Source: Sitta carolinensis (Eukaryota; Chordata; Aves; Passeriformes; Sittidae). From it: a DNA stretch of 64,000 bases. A program made the position numbers and the translations under genes. Under the pieces are notes generated by a model, which worked only from the letters and a program-made list of their open reading frames with translations, was not told where the DNA came from and made no database searches. Numbering within the stretch: the first letter of the stretch is position 1; each line of letters opens with the position of its first letter. The DNA lies in NCBI GenBank assembly GCA_032173965.1, contig CM063299.1, positions 248,001 through 312,000 on the forward strand, written 5' to 3'. Of this stretch, positions 1 to 14,500 are shown piece after piece.

Positions 1-3000
1 CCTCCCTTCCCTTGCACCTGCAAGAGGTCTTGCCTTTTATTTTCAAAGTAGAAAAGTGATTTTTAAAAGGTGAAAGAGTATTTCTGACTTTGATAGCATG
101 ATTAGCTGGGCTCAGAATATTGTTATGGCTTATCTCACTCTTCTGTGATAACTCAGAAAAACAATAAATGTCTTCTTAGAGCAGACTGACATTCAGTATT
201 GAAATTGGTCTCCTAATCTTTATGTGATTGCTTTCTCCGTGATAGAAATATTGCCTCTTGTAGGGTATTTATTGTCTAGTTCTTTCCACAGTATTGACTT
301 TATGTAACTGTTTGATATACATCAAATCCCTTAGAGATTTAATAAACTCTTCTGGTCAGTCTTCTGTTGTAAACACATTGAGATTTATGGTCATCTTAGT
401 GGAAAGCCCTTTTTCGCTGAAATTCTCTGCTTCCAGATATCAAAAGATACAAATAGGAGCATAGATCACTGTGGGAATCTGAGCTCACAGCTGCTGCGTG
501 CTGGTCAGGAGCTGTTGATGGTTAAAGTGAAGTGTGTGTGCCAGGTGATGGTGCAGCTGCCAGGGCTGGGCGCCAGGACCCTCCTTTGCTCCCGGGGCTC
601 AGCCTGTGGCCTGGACAGCCAGCTGGGCTCATCTGTCCCTGACACAGCTTGGCTCCAGGAGCATTCCCATGGAAGAGCAAAGGGAAAGGAAAAATTTACT
701 GTTATTCAGTTTCACATAAAGTGATGTATTGGTGCTATGCGGCAGCACTTGGTATTGAGAAAAATGGAAAACTGTGCAAAGAAGCGTACCAGCCTCACGA
801 GCAGCCATGTGTGTCATCTCCCTGCCAGGTTGTTCCTTGTGCTTTCCCCACCCTCCAACTCTCTGGAGCTATTATTTCGTATTCTGAAACCAAACCATAG
901 GTATTTCAGTATGATACTTAAAAAGTGTCCTTTGCTTTGGGATTGGAGAGGGGAGGAACACACTTGTTTTTAACAAACTTTTCTCTATACTGTAATCAGC
1001 TTTCCAGGGACCGCCTGCAAGAAATCCAGTCGAGCTCTTCAAATTCACTCATTAAATGCAAATACTCTCTTTTTCATCTTACATTAACCTCTCTTTAATG
1101 GTGTGAAAATGTCTGTTCATTTCACAGCTCAGCATTAGAAGACTGTATAGTAAGAGGCTTCTGAAGTGTTATAAATCAATCTCCACTAGAGAACAGAGCA
1201 GGTTCCTGCTTTGCTTGCACTGGGGAGGAGCTGCTGTTCCTATAACGTCCAAATCGATCCCCTTGGGCAGGCAATGCATCCAAACCCTGCCCCATCAGCT
1301 GCTGGAGATCGGGGTCTGGCTCTAGAAAGTAAGTTCTGGATTGAGACTTTCCTCTTATTTTGGTGCGATGAATTTCAGTTTCCCTTCTGATGATGCAATT
1401 TAATGGCAAATGCAGTTTAGAGATGTCTCTCCACAGATTTTGCATTTCCCGTTGTTGTTGTTGTGTTCCTGCCCTTTATCTCCTCTCCCGGGCAAGAATG
1501 AGAGGCAGCAGTGGAGATAAAATGTTTTTTCCCGCCTGTCACAGAAGGTGCCTGTATTGCTTCTCTGGCTGCTTCATGGCTTGAGGACAGGTAATTAGTT
1601 GGGGCAGTGATGAAACTTCAGATAAATGATGTGCTTCCATGGCTTCTCTGCTGATGGGAACACTTAATGGGAAATTTACTGGGAATGATAAAGTGATGTA
1701 TTTAAACAAGCTGAAAGGAGAATTTGGGTGATGTTTTGAGGCAGCATGACAACCACAGCTCTCTGGCAGCTCACTATTTCCCACTCTGCAAAGCCAAATC
1801 TAGGACTGAATGCTGGTGTGCACATCACTGTGCCCAGGGCTGGACCTTGGCAACAGCATGGAGGGGGCTGTCCTTGTCCCTCATTTGAGTGCAGATTGCA
1901 GCAGGCTGGAATGTCCCTCAGAGCAAATTTCGGGAACAACTCCCAGGGTGCTGCCAGCCACCCAGTTTGCTCCTTTGCACACCAGGTTGTTGCCAGCAGA
2001 GCAGCAAGCAGAGCATTCATGTGAAGCTGAAACCTTGCAGTGTTATTTCATCTCCATTATTTTTCCCTCCTGATCTATTGAGATATAACCACTTTCAAAG
2101 ACAGGGACAGATTATGGTCATGGAGATGGCTTAGCTGGGACACAGCTAGTCATTTTTCCTTGCTGATATTTTATTAATATATGTTATTAACCTTGATTCT
2201 CCTTCCCCACGGTGCTTTATCATCTGAACTAATTAATTCTTCTTGCAAGATGTACGGGGAAGGGATGGGCATGTAAACGAGATGCGTCTGCGGGCAGCCA
2301 TACACGGTACCTGCGGTGAGGGGTGATCCCAGCTGAGGAGGAGGCGCGGCACACAGCTGACAGGACCTGGGTACACCTGCCTGTAGGCTGGCTGGATTTT
2401 CCTGACCCTTTTAACTGACACAAACACTGAGGGAGACGATACTCTAAGGAATAACAAAACTGTTTTTCTTTTTAAGTGAACATGAGATAGCCCGGAAATG
2501 CAAGCAGTTGATGGGTCTGGCGTGCCGGGCTGCGCAGCCCAGTCCTGTCCCCGCTGTCCCCGAGCGGCCCCGGGATGCTCACGGCAGGGGCGCAGGGGCA
2601 GCAGCAGAGGGTCCCTCACACGCGGGGCTGCCGGGGACTCCAGCCCCAAGAGCTCACCAGCGACTCTGCTCCTAACAGCTGCTATTAACACTCTTCCTTT
2701 TCTTTCAATTTTTTCCCCCCTTTCTTGTTTTACCCTTTCTTTCTCACACAGCTCCCTGCTCCCGGGCTGACATTTGCTAATAGCAGCACGTTAGTGAGAG
2801 AAGCAGTGGAAGTCTGAACGAAACTGGGTGCCTGCTATAGCCTGGCAGGGTAAATGTAATCTTGTTAGCAAGATGAAAATACCATATGCCAGGGAGAGAT
2901 GGAAGGAGATCAGAAAGGATGACTGTGCTTGCAGAGGGCAAAAGAAAATACGTACACAAATTCATTCAAAACTAAATAAAAATTGACTGGATTTGTAAAC

Positions 3001-6000
3001 AATCTTAATGTCCTGAAAATGGCTCATCTGATTCATCTTACCCAGAGATCTCATTGCACTGAGTGACCTCTGTGTTCTCAGCCTGGGTTTACTGCTCTTT
3101 ATCTGCAGGGTCCCTGGTACTGGTGAGAAATGGCATTTCCAAAATGATGCATTTGCTCCTGAGCCACAGCAGGGCTGTGGAATGGGGGAGAGTCATTTGT
3201 CCCGCGTTTGGAGGGGCTGTTTGTCCATTCTCACTGGGAAATTCAGAATCTCTAAATGCTGAAGGGGAGAGAAGGTTCCAGGGAGACCTTCCTCTGGCTT
3301 TTGATGCTACTTTATATTCAGCAACAAAGTCTTCACTCGGGTAAGCCAGTGCTGTCAGTTCTGCCCATGGCTGTCAGTGAGGGTGAAGAGCCAGGCACTG
3401 TCCTGGGCTAGGGACAGTGGCCATCCCCCTCCTCAGGGTCTATGGGCACCCACGAGCTGTCACCTGCCCCTGTGGTTGGGAACAGGGAGTGGGAGCTTAT
3501 TGTCCTTGATGCCAGGAGAGATCTGAAATCCAAATGTTGTTTCAGGGAGAGCATCTCTGAGAGCAGCCTGCAGCGTTTTACAGGCATTTGAGTGTTCTTC
3601 CCTTTGAACTAAGCTGCAATTTGTCTTTGTAGATGTCTCTAATACATTAATACAAATGGTGTAGTAGTGGAAATGCATTATAATACTGCACAGTGTTGCT
3701 CTTAGTAATTCTCCTCCTTCAGCAAGTGAACACTTCCTCTCTCATTTGTATTCATTGTTTTGATGCTTAACTTGAAAAATGTATATTATACAACAGGCTG
3801 AAACCCATGACGAATAAAAGAAAAGAACCCAAGGGGATAATAAGCATCTCAGCACTGCTGTGATGTCTCCTGCTGCTAACATCAAAGCAACCAAAGGCAT
3901 CACTGCTGTGTGCAGAGGACAGGGAGTTCCATGGAGTTCCATCTCACCATAGGGATTGGACCCTGGCACCAGGGAGACCGGGGAGCACCTCCAGGGCCAC
4001 CACTCACAGGGGCTGGTCCTGCCTGTCCCAGTGTCACTGCAGCTCCTGTGCTCTCAGCCTGAGACTGCTGCCTCCCAGGCACGACCCTGGGCTTGTCCCT
4101 GCAGGACCTGGCCCTGTGCCACCCGTGCCTGACCCTGTGCCACCCGTGCCTGACCCTGTGCCCTTGCCCCTCAGCCGTGCTCACAGGAATTGGGTGTCTG
4201 CACTGAGTCATCTGGGCTTCAGTGCTCTTGAGGAGCAGCTCTCCATGAAGCTTCTGATGTTTAAGGGAAGGTTTGGGTTATTCCATGTGTTGTTGTCTCC
4301 AGTAACCTCATCCACATCCTGCCTTGTAATTCACACCACAGAATCCTGCATTTAGTTTTGGGTCATTACTGTCATGGATTTTTATCATGTATGTACTTGT
4401 AAAACCATTAATATTCAAATAACTTTACTAAATAAACAACTATGCCAGAGTAGTTATTTATTACTATTTCTGATGAGACTTACCTTACTGATTTCTCCAA
4501 GACATTTCTCCAGAGGAAATTAGATACATTGCTTAGTTAAAGCTCTGCCAGGGAGGAAATGTTTCTATAAATACTTACCAACTCATCTGGAGAGATAAGT
4601 GCTGGTGTGTCCTTCACAATGTCATGTTAGTTGCTGAGTCTGGTTTAAAATTCAGTTGTTTATGTTCTCTGGGAGAAAGAAAACCTGATGGTTCTAAAGT
4701 GAGGAACAAAGTATATGCACAAAAATCAGTCCTGAACTCTGAAACCTTGAATCTAAGGACTTGCACCTATGGATTGCAGGAGAGATGGAAGGAAATTGCA
4801 TCCTGGTTTAGATGAAATAATACACAAAGAGCTGGAATGGATGAGTGAGATTGGGGTACACCCTCAGCATTCCCCATAAACACACAGAAGCTCTCATTTC
4901 CAGAGCCAGCCCCTGTTCAAGGTGACTCCTGAGTTCTGCTGCTGGTGCTGTTCCAGACACAGAAGTGACCCCTGGGCACCCAGGATTTATTTGTAATAAG
5001 TGACCATGCAGAAGAAGCTGTGGGTGCCAGCAGCTCCCCGGTGGCTGGGGGATGTCAGCACCCCTGCATGTCCCCATGCTCCTCTGGGACCCATGGCTTT
5101 GCTTTGCTTATTTCTTTGAGTATATTTCCTCCTGATTTGTAAAGACTCAAATATGGACATTGTTTTGCTGCTGAGGTAAGGGGGTTTTTGGCAGTTACCT
5201 TGTTGTACAATGTCAAATTCAAGAATTCAACCTACCAGCCTGTCTCTGCCTTAATAACTCTATTACCAGCTCTGGCTACTTTCAGAATAAACTCTAAAAC
5301 TGTGGCTAAACACATACATTGCATCTAGTGTCAGCAGCTAAGTAAGTTAATTCCCTCTCCTGCCTGGAAAATTGTTCACTCGACAGCTCTTTGGACCTGT
5401 CAGGTTATTTTTAGCCACAATTAACACACCAACATACAATGTCATAACACCCCTTGTGTTAACTGATGTGCCAGCATTTTTTTATTCAGTAAACTATAAA
5501 AAGTTTTTAAATTTTAGTATTTAAAGCCTTGAAGGAGAACCCCCCCCTACTATTGATGCTTGATGACATTTAGTCAATGAATTAAGAAAAAAATAATGGT
5601 GGTGGTTCTGTCTGTCTCCCAGCTCTTGCTAGCACTAAATTACAGAATTAATAGGCTTTTAGAAGAGACTGACATGCAGTTACTGTGGTAAAGACAATTA
5701 AAAGTGGAAAGCCACTTTTCTCACCACATTTAATTTTAACTGGAGGCTTTGAGACTCAATAAATCTTTTTCTTATTTCATTCTCACATTTTCCACAGGTA
5801 TTCAAGTCTTTAAGGAAAGCTCCTGTTATAAACAACTTAATTTTTTCTTTCCCCAAATCTTTTGCTTTTCTCTTTTTTTCCCTTCCTCAATAACGAGTCA
5901 AGGTGCTTTCCCATTACCAGCACTTTACTTTCTTTAGAACTGCTGTTACTAAGATGTGGCTCAGGTTTTAGGAAAATACAGTGGGGCAGGAGTCCAAGTC

Positions 6001-9000
6001 CCCTCTGGGATTTTTCTGGCAAATCTAGTTGGGGGGAAAAAAAAAGCAGATGAAGCCACTTGTCTGCGGGAATGTCTCAGGGCAGTGGGACTGGGATGTA
6101 GAAGATTTTTTTTTTTGGTAAGAAAACAACAGCATCATGAAAATGCAAATTTTTATGACAGTTTTGGAAGCAGACTCAGAAAATCTTTCTATTCTAAGAG
6201 CTCAGGTTTAATTAGCCTTTTCTTAAGCTAATGGTATGAAATAGAAGTTTCAATTTTGTTTAAAAACACTTTTGTAAGAAACACTTCTTATGAAGTTGCT
6301 GAGAATGAATTTATCCAGCCTCAGTGGCTGTTCAGAGGAAGCTGCAATGATTCAGCATTTCCCCCATGTAATGGCTCTCCACAGGGTTTATTAGCACAGC
6401 CTCCTCCAGTGCCTCTTGGAAAGCTGTTGGCACAGCACACTGTAAGTCACTTCACTTGTCAAAAATGGTTTTAGGCTCTTGTTCAATATCAAGTTCCTAT
6501 TGTGACCTTGGGTGGAAGCCCCAGTGCTGCTGCTTTCACCAGCCAGTGCCCAACAGTCAGAGAGGGAAATTTCTTTGGGGAGCTGGGCTGTGAGTCAGCC
6601 CCATCTCCTGGCCAGGGACATCGTGGTCCTCCCGCGTCAGGTGCAATGATCCACACTCTGTGAGCAGCCTGAGGGGTGCAGAGCTCAGCAGGGGGACCTG
6701 AGGGAGATGCCCCCACGTTTAGCAGTTTGAACAGAAGTTCGTTCTGATGGCAGCTTTGGTAGAGGAAGCAGGAGTCTGGAAGGCAGGAGAGCTTTAAATC
6801 CTTCCTGCCCTGGTCCTTCTGACAGGCCTCTCTTGGCAGGACCATCATGACTTGTGGCTGTCTTCCACCTTTCCCAACTCCCTGCCACTGCAGCTCTGCC
6901 CTGAGCTGATACAGAGCAGCTTCCCTCGCTGAGCAGAGGCAGCAGCATTAATGTCAGGTGACATTTATACCTCCCTCCCCACTGACTTAACATTGTGTGA
7001 GTGGTTCAGTGTCTCCACACAGATTGATGAAGCAAAATTACCCTTCCTAAGGACCTGTGTCTCTCTGACTGTAGGGATCAGGGTGACTAATTTCAGCTTG
7101 ACACTTCCCTTCCCAGTGGCAGCAGCACTGAGACGTGTCCTGGCCATGCCCCCATTGCTGCATCCCAATTGCCTGGTTGATGAATGGCCTGGCCTCGGCA
7201 CTGGCAGGAGTGGTGATGGATGCACTGCCCGGCTCTCTGGCTCTGCCTGCTGCTGCCACCTGCTCCCAGCCACCTCACCACGCTCAGAGCAACCCCACGT
7301 CCCCTTAGGGACCTTGTCAGGAGGCACCGGTGGCCAAGGGGTTAAAGGAGCTCCACAGCCAGGGCTCTGGTGTAGCTCACAGTCTCCAATGGGTTATAAT
7401 CAATCCCAGTACGATGCTGTCAGTGAAGGTGAAATGAACTTGCAGTAGCTGAAAGCAAGATAGGTTAATTAAAAATCTTGATCAAAGCATCATAAACCAC
7501 ATAAAAGGTTCCATCTTTCAATTATTTTCAAATCGTCTCTGAGGCAGGATGGCCAAAATGAAGTCCCTGTTCCCAGGGCCCATGAGCTGTGAAATTCTGT
7601 GATCACGTCAGGTTCCGTTATCACTTGCTGTCCAAAGGAGAGGAAGGCACAGCTCAGGACAGTCCCCACCCCGTTCAGGAAGGAAAGGAGGAATTGGGTG
7701 ATGACTCGTTATCACTCTTCGACCCTCCCCAGCCGCTGGCAGAGGGAGTCAGTGCCTCCAGCTCCCAGTCTCACACTTTAGGAATAAGGTTTCACCACCT
7801 GCTGGGTGTTTTTGTTCTCACAAGCACTTTCTGCTGTAGAGCGAAATCACACCAGTCAGCCCAGCAGCAGAGCATCCGAGACTCCCTGTTTTCCTCAAAC
7901 AGCTCCCTGTGCTTCCCAGACACACTGACTCATCCAGCTGAGCTGTGACCTGCCCTGGGGCTCAGGGAAAGCTCTGGCTTCAGCCAGGGCAGAGGTGCAG
8001 AGGGCACAGAAATGATTATCCAAGGAAAATTTCAGTGGGAATTTGAGGGTACAAATGATAATTCTTCACTCTGTGTAAGATAGTTGGGAGATGCAAATCC
8101 AAGTCCTCCCCACTGCAGCATGGTGTCCAGGCACTGGTGCCATGGGTGTCAGTGCAGGGATGTGCTGTAGCAAGAACAACAAAGGTTCTGCCAAATCCTT
8201 CCTCCTGGCATGTGGAACAGGACCAGAGCAGCATGTGCTTCCTACTGCCCTTTGGCTTTTGTACCTTTCTGTCCTGTCGGAGGCCTGTAGTTACCATACA
8301 TTATACACTTAGAAAATGACAGGCCTATAATGCTGACTGAAGGCAGTTATATGGCGGTGTGAATACAAATAAATAGGATTTCCAGTGTAGTACTGGGATA
8401 GTCTGGGCTCTCTTGGGTAGAGTACTGCAATTGCAAATACTTCCTTTCTTGTGTTGATTTTGGATTTCATGTAATCATTGTTTCTATCCTATTACCTAGC
8501 CCCTGGGATAGGATTTTTGGAATACAGTGATTTCTCGTATAAAGGCCCAGGTCTGAATCCAGCAGTGTTCCTTTCCTGTCCTGTGGTTTTGCTGTGAGAG
8601 GGGGAAGAAGTGCTGGAGAAAAGAGCAACACACGCGTGCACAGCTAATGAGAGCAGGGTGTGAAAACGTCCTGTCTTCCCTTCCCACCCAGCAGTGATGG
8701 ACTGCACAGGAACTGCAGCACCGTGAGGCGTGGGAGGAGGCACACACGGTCTGTTCATACCCCGTTTGCTGCACAGGCAGCCGATCACCTCTCCCTGGAA
8801 CCAAAGAGAAGGACAAGGTGGCCTCGGGCAGAGGATTTGAGTGGTGACCCTGGGCTGGAGTAGTGGCTCGGGGCCAGCAGCAGGGCTGGGGAGGCTGGGA
8901 GCATCGCAGTCCCCCGGGACCCTCCGAGCAGCCCGAGGGGCCGCAGCCCCCCGCTCCTGGGGCACCCACCCATCCAGTGGCTCCCGGCTGAACTGCGCCT

Positions 9001-11284
9001 TGCACAGCCCAGTCCTGGGCTCTGCAGGGAGCAAGGGGGCTGCTCACAGCATCCTGCCGTGAACTGCCTTCCAGTGGCCCCTTGGGCTCTCTCATTGAAT
9101 TAGTTCGATGCGGAGCTGAGTTAGCAAGCACACGAGCCTCAAAGCCGAGTTACAGAGCAGCTGTGAACTGGTTTGTGCAAACCAGGGCTGCTCTGCATCT
9201 CCCACATGCTTCAACACAGTCTTATGCCCTTTTCCCTTTCTTTCCTATCAAATCCCATTCCCTGGGCTGCTCTCCCTCTTCCTCCAGTGCTGCAGAGGAT
9301 AGCTTTTCCCACTTCCAGTGTGATCTGTGTTATAGAGACATCAAAGCACAGCATCCTCTGGGAAAAGGAGAGATAAAGGGAGGAGAAAATGCTCCAGAAG
9401 TACTGACAAGCAAAAGTTGTGTTTAGCCCCGTTTGGAACAATAATCTCCCCGAAGGTGTGCTGAGCACTCTAGCAAAACTCAGCGGGAGCAGCCAGGGCT
9501 CTGTGCACAGCGTAATCTGATCATGCTCTGTTTGGATAAGAAACACAACTTCATGCTTTTCACCTTCTAGGAAAGAGATTTATTATGAAAATCAAGTCTC
9601 TGCCTCAGAGCACATAAAAAACAGTTGGCTTCATAACCTCAGGGAAAAAAGATAAATAAAGAAATCCCATGAGACACGTGTGAGAACTGAGGAAGTATTA
9701 AAACATATGTTGGAACATATTGATCCCTGAAAGCCTGCTGCAGCAGACATGAATCTTTTTATTTCCAGCCCCACTGATAGTTTAATGAGGATGGTGTGCC
9801 ACTCACCTGGATCAATCATTCATGCAGATTCCTGCCAAGCCCCTGCCACAGGCCCTGTCAGACCGTGCCATGTTTAGAGCCCTGTCAGAGCTCTGCAGGG
9901 AGCACAGCACAGCCCTGGCCAGGCATTGGAGCTCAGGCTCCAAGGGCTGCACCTTTGTCAGGTACCATCTGACCTGTGGGTCAGCATCCCTCCTGCTAGT
10001 TCTTGTCCACAGTAATGTCCCAGTGACACCTGGCTTGGTGTGAGCAGAGTGCCAAAATCAGGTACAACAGATTTTTCCCTTTTTCTCCTCCCAAAGCGTA
10101 CATGTAATAAATATAGCACAGGCCTAGGAGGATGAAAAGATGAATCACAGCTATGAAAATATTTGACTATATTTTAAGCAGGACTCCCAGCAGGTACAAC
10201 CATAGCCATCTACCACTGACATGCTTCAGAGGCATCAAAAGACTGGTTTTTCCACCATTGAGTTACTGTTAATTATTCTTAAAATAAAGTGCTACCATGC
10301 AGCATTAATTCAGAAGAAACTATAAGTTCCTTGCTATTTTCTACAGCTTGTTTTCACAGTGAATTAATGGGAGTTAATTTAGCACTTCACAACAAACAGG
10401 ACCACTGCAGGAATACAAACTAGGTGTTGCTTCCTGAATTCTTCCTCCCTCTTGTTAGTGCTCCTCTTCGACATTTATTAGCTGTAGTACAAAAGGTCTT
10501 AGTCTGGCAGAGAGTAAATTTGCTGGAAAGGCAGAAATCAGGAAAAAATACTGCATGATTTCCTCCTCTTGTGGATCTTAACAGTTTGGCACAGATACAC
10601 TGCTCTCACAGTGGAAAAGAGTGGTAAAAAATGGGCTCTAATTCTTTGCAGTATGTTAATATTAGTATCTGTGAAGAGTGTCAGTGTTGTCATGTCTGTG
10701 TAGCATGTCGTTTGTCCAAGACTGATCCCAGTTTTCTGGTGCAAGAACCATTTCAGCCCACAGGTGGCACTTTGACTGTCAATCACTTTCTCTAAAAATG
10801 CAAGAGATTTTAGTCCTCACTGAGATGGAAAACTAAAATAAGCAATTTGGAAAGCATTCTGCATCTTGGAGAGGCTTTCTATAATTTATTCAAGCTCAGC
10901 TTGAAATAGAGAAATGATTTTACCCCCAGAAGCATCCAAAAATACATTGTGTCAGCAAGTGCATTGTGTAGGAAAATCTCCAAATCTTCAAAAGCTGAAG
11001 GTCGAGGTCCCCTGTGTTAATAAAGGGCTCATTTACAGCTGCAGCTCCTGTGCAAGCCTGTGCAAGCCGGGTGCTCAGCAAGTGCTGGGGTCCAGCTGGT
11101 GCATAGCCAACAGCAGATCAACAGAAGTGTCCACACAGGAATTTTGGGGTCCCCTTCAGCCAGTCCCCTTCAGCTGTAGGGATGCACAGAGGTTCCTTGG
11201 GCATTCCAGGAGAGTAGGATGCTCCTGGCTCAGGCTTCTTTCTCTGTGCCAGAGATGTGAGCTAATTCTTACTGCAGTGGGAAT
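1..11284. other. Non-coding region, no gene recognised
   Basis: This is mostly AT-rich unique DNA. GC-rich patches lie at about 2,500-2,660 and 8,840-9,060. Six-frame translations give only short frames without family signatures, so no exon can be supported. The 5,200-5,560 stretch, AT-rich with few CpGs, has the texture of conserved non-coding sequence. That is an impression, not evidence. Confidence 0.6.
4112..4161. repeat. 21-bp tandem repeat, 2.4 copies
   Basis: The unit begins ccctgtgccacccgtgcctg and is repeated with a 21-bp period. Confidence 0.88.
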
Positions 11285-11289
11285 CCGCT

Positions 11290-11566
11290 CCAAAAGGTCA
11301 CAAGGGACAGGAGGAACGAGTCCCAGGTGGTGTCAGGAGAGGTTTAGATTGGATACTAGGGAAAATTTCTCCATGGAAAGGGTGTTCAGCCCTGGAACAG
11401 GTTGACCAGGGCAGTGGTGGAGTCCCCATTGCTGACAGATTTAAGACAGGCAGGTGTGGTACTCAGGGACAAGGTTCAGTGGGAGCCTTGGCAGTGCTGG
11501 GGGAACAGTTGGACTTGGGGGTCTGAAGTGTCTTTCCAACCTCATTGAACTGTGATTCCATAAAGC
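11290..11566 (+). mobile_element. CR1 retroposon 3' fragment, older copy
   Basis: The order of blocks follows CR1: tttagattggatactaggga, then tggaacaggttgaccagggc, then agtggtggagtccccat, then ctttccaacctcattgaact. It ends in a decayed octamer (gtgattccata). It is plus-oriented and much diverged from the element at 47,791. Confidence 0.85.
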
Positions 11567-14500
11567 TGTTGCTTGCTTTTTCTCTTTGAAGATGCTTCTA
11601 TTCTTCTGAGGGACCATGGGTAGAGCAAGTTGGGGTTTCATTTGCATCAGGAACAAAGCAAGTCAGTCCTGGAAATGCTGCCTGTGTGGTTTTAAAGATC
11701 TGTAGCAGCAGTTGTGGAGACTGGGGGTGGGGAGAATGGCACACAGAGAAAATTTAATTCAAGCAATTAAAGAATCACTACACTTTTATGATTAACTTCT
11801 TGTTCCCAGGTTGAATGCAGAAGCTGTTAGTGGGGGCATTGCTATTCCATACCTGGCACGAACAATGGGAATATTTGTTCTGCCCAGGAGGATTACACCT
11901 TCCATTAATCTAAGTTTTATTGAAAGTTTAAATAACAGACAGACAAAATTTGATCAATTAGCAGTGTAATTCCAAGGAGATGTCACAGTGAAATTAAATC
12001 TCAGGCATTTTTAATGCGAAGAAACCTAGGAGCTCCCTCCAGTTTTCTTTCTCAGTACAGTGTTTAGATTTTATTTGAAAGTTTATTCTGCTTTGTGTAT
12101 CTTCTACTAAATTTTAATTTCAGGCTGTAATGAGAAGTTTTCTATTACAGTGTTTGTAGCATTTCACAGATAGATCAAAGATGCCTCATAAATGAAGAAA
12201 ACAAACAGGTTTGGGTAGTTTTGTGTCTACACAAATGCAGAAATGGAAATCTCCAGGAGAAAAGAGATTTAAGTGAGGAAAAGGAAAAGGAGTTGGTTCT
12301 GGGATGAGGAGGGATGCATGGGGGGAACCAGGTGGCTGTGCTTAGTGTACCCACGTGCTCAGACCCTGGGGCTCACTCGGGGCTCCTTCAGATCCCTCCA
12401 GGGCCAGGGCTGCTCTCTTGCTCCTCCCACCCCAGACAGAAGCTGCTCCCTGAGCCCAGCTTGGCACTGCTGCTCCCCTGCTTCCCAGCTGTCATGGTCC
12501 CCCTTCCTGCCATCCCACCAGTTCGGCTTTAATCTCCTTAGAGAATTTCTCTGTCCCCGGTGAAGTGTTATTGCCATCATTACTGCTCCACATATCTTCC
12601 ATTCTTATTATAAATGTCATTCTCATACAGCAAATACCAGAAATGCCACAACTTTCCTGCGAATCTATCTCAGTGCTATCTTTGGAGATAAACTTCATCT
12701 GAAAAGAAGTAATACTGAAAATAGCTGTATATTTTTGGATGTATATTTTTGTCTGGATGGATGTCAGGGATCAGCTTATCGGGCAGCTGAAGCAATGCAA
12801 ATCCCCAGTCTGCACAGGTCTAGTTTTGTTCACACAATAGGAGTTTCTGGTCAAATCTGGGCCTTGATACCCTTACAAAAATCTTCCCAAAAGTGACAAA
12901 GACTCCAAATTTAGCAGAAGATACTGGTGAGGAAAGGTTTCTCAGCGACAGTGGTGGCACAGAACACAGCAGCAGGGACTGAGCTCCCAGGTGCACAGCA
13001 CACAGGCTGTGATGGCAGATCACTCTGGACTGGTCCCCTGTCGATCACCATCAGATGAGCAAATACCAGAAGGAGCTGGTGCTTGTGAAAATTAATAGAC
13101 AGGGTTGCACATACCCAACATCTGATTATCTGTAACTTGATCTACCATGCCAGTCTGTTTGAGAATACTGGGGCACCAGGCAGCCAGAGCCCTGGCTGGG
13201 GCACACTACCTCTCTGTGGCATAGTCATGCCTGGGAGGTGAGGATTTGGGTTTCTCAAGAAGTATTTTTTCTTAGTAAAAGAAATGATTAACTTTATTTC
13301 AGTCACGAGCAGCAGTATTTAAAACAACAACAAAAAAAAGGCAGCTGAGAGCTGCCTGCAGCTTGGCTCGGGCAGCCGCTCCTCCATATGGTGTGTGAAA
13401 TGCCAGCACATGAAATTAACTCTCATAAATACGTAATAAGGGCTGATTTGCCCAGATCTGGATGGGCTGACTTCTTGTGGAGCACAGCCCTTAACCGTGG
13501 CATCAGTGTAACTGCAGGTGTTTGAGGCCATGGAGTTCCAACAAAACATGTACTCTAGGCAGAACTTGGAAGGAAAAAACCACTTTGGGAAGGGGCCAGC
13601 ATTCCAGCCTCATTCCAGGATGCTCAAGGAGGAGTGCCTGTTTGTGTTTTTAGAATTGAATGTTTCAGTTTTCTGACACTTTCCACAAGTCAGGCTCAGG
13701 TGAAATTGTATTTTGTTCAAACAGAGCCTTTGAAGAAACCAAAATTTTCCATCTCGCAGAGGACTCCCTGTATGGGAGTTCTTTTTCATCTCCAGAACAT
13801 GAGAAAATTGAAATAATGAAACTTCCTCTGAAAAATCAGAAAGATTTGTCCCACATCACATATCTGGTGTCATCTTCCACTGACAGTACTGGGGCTTCAG
13901 GCTGAAAGTCCTGTTCCTGCTAGAACAGAAATTAAGTATGCAAGAAGGTGGCAAGATTTTAAGTAGAACTCTAAGACTTAGAGTTGCCCATCTCTGACAA
14001 AATAATTAAACACAAATAGTAAAATTCTCACAGACTCTGAGGTCTTGAGACAGCAGTTTTTCAGCTCATCTGCAAGAGGCTTCCCCAAGTGCCTGATGTC
14101 TGCTCGCAGCAGGCATTGGTTCAGACATTGACCCAACTGAAAAGGCCAAGCACCAGTGGCTGTATCCCCCTTTCCAGCAGCACCATGGGCTCCTGGAGAC
14201 CTGATCACGCAGAAACAATGGAATTTTTCTTCAGTCACCATCACTGAAATGGAAGCAGTGTCACTGGGAGTTGGGAATTGATGAATGGTCCCTGAAATGT
14301 GGCAGCACAATCTGTCAGAGCTGAGGTTAATGGGGGAAATGGAAATAGCCTGAGCGTGCACAGCTGACATCATCTGCTAAATTAACTGAAAACCAACTCC
14401 CACTGTCCCCCTGCTCCTCACTTCACTGTCCTTAACCCCAGTAAGCAGCTGCAGCCCAGCAGTGTCTGAGATGCACACGGAGCCTGCTGGGGGCTGGCAG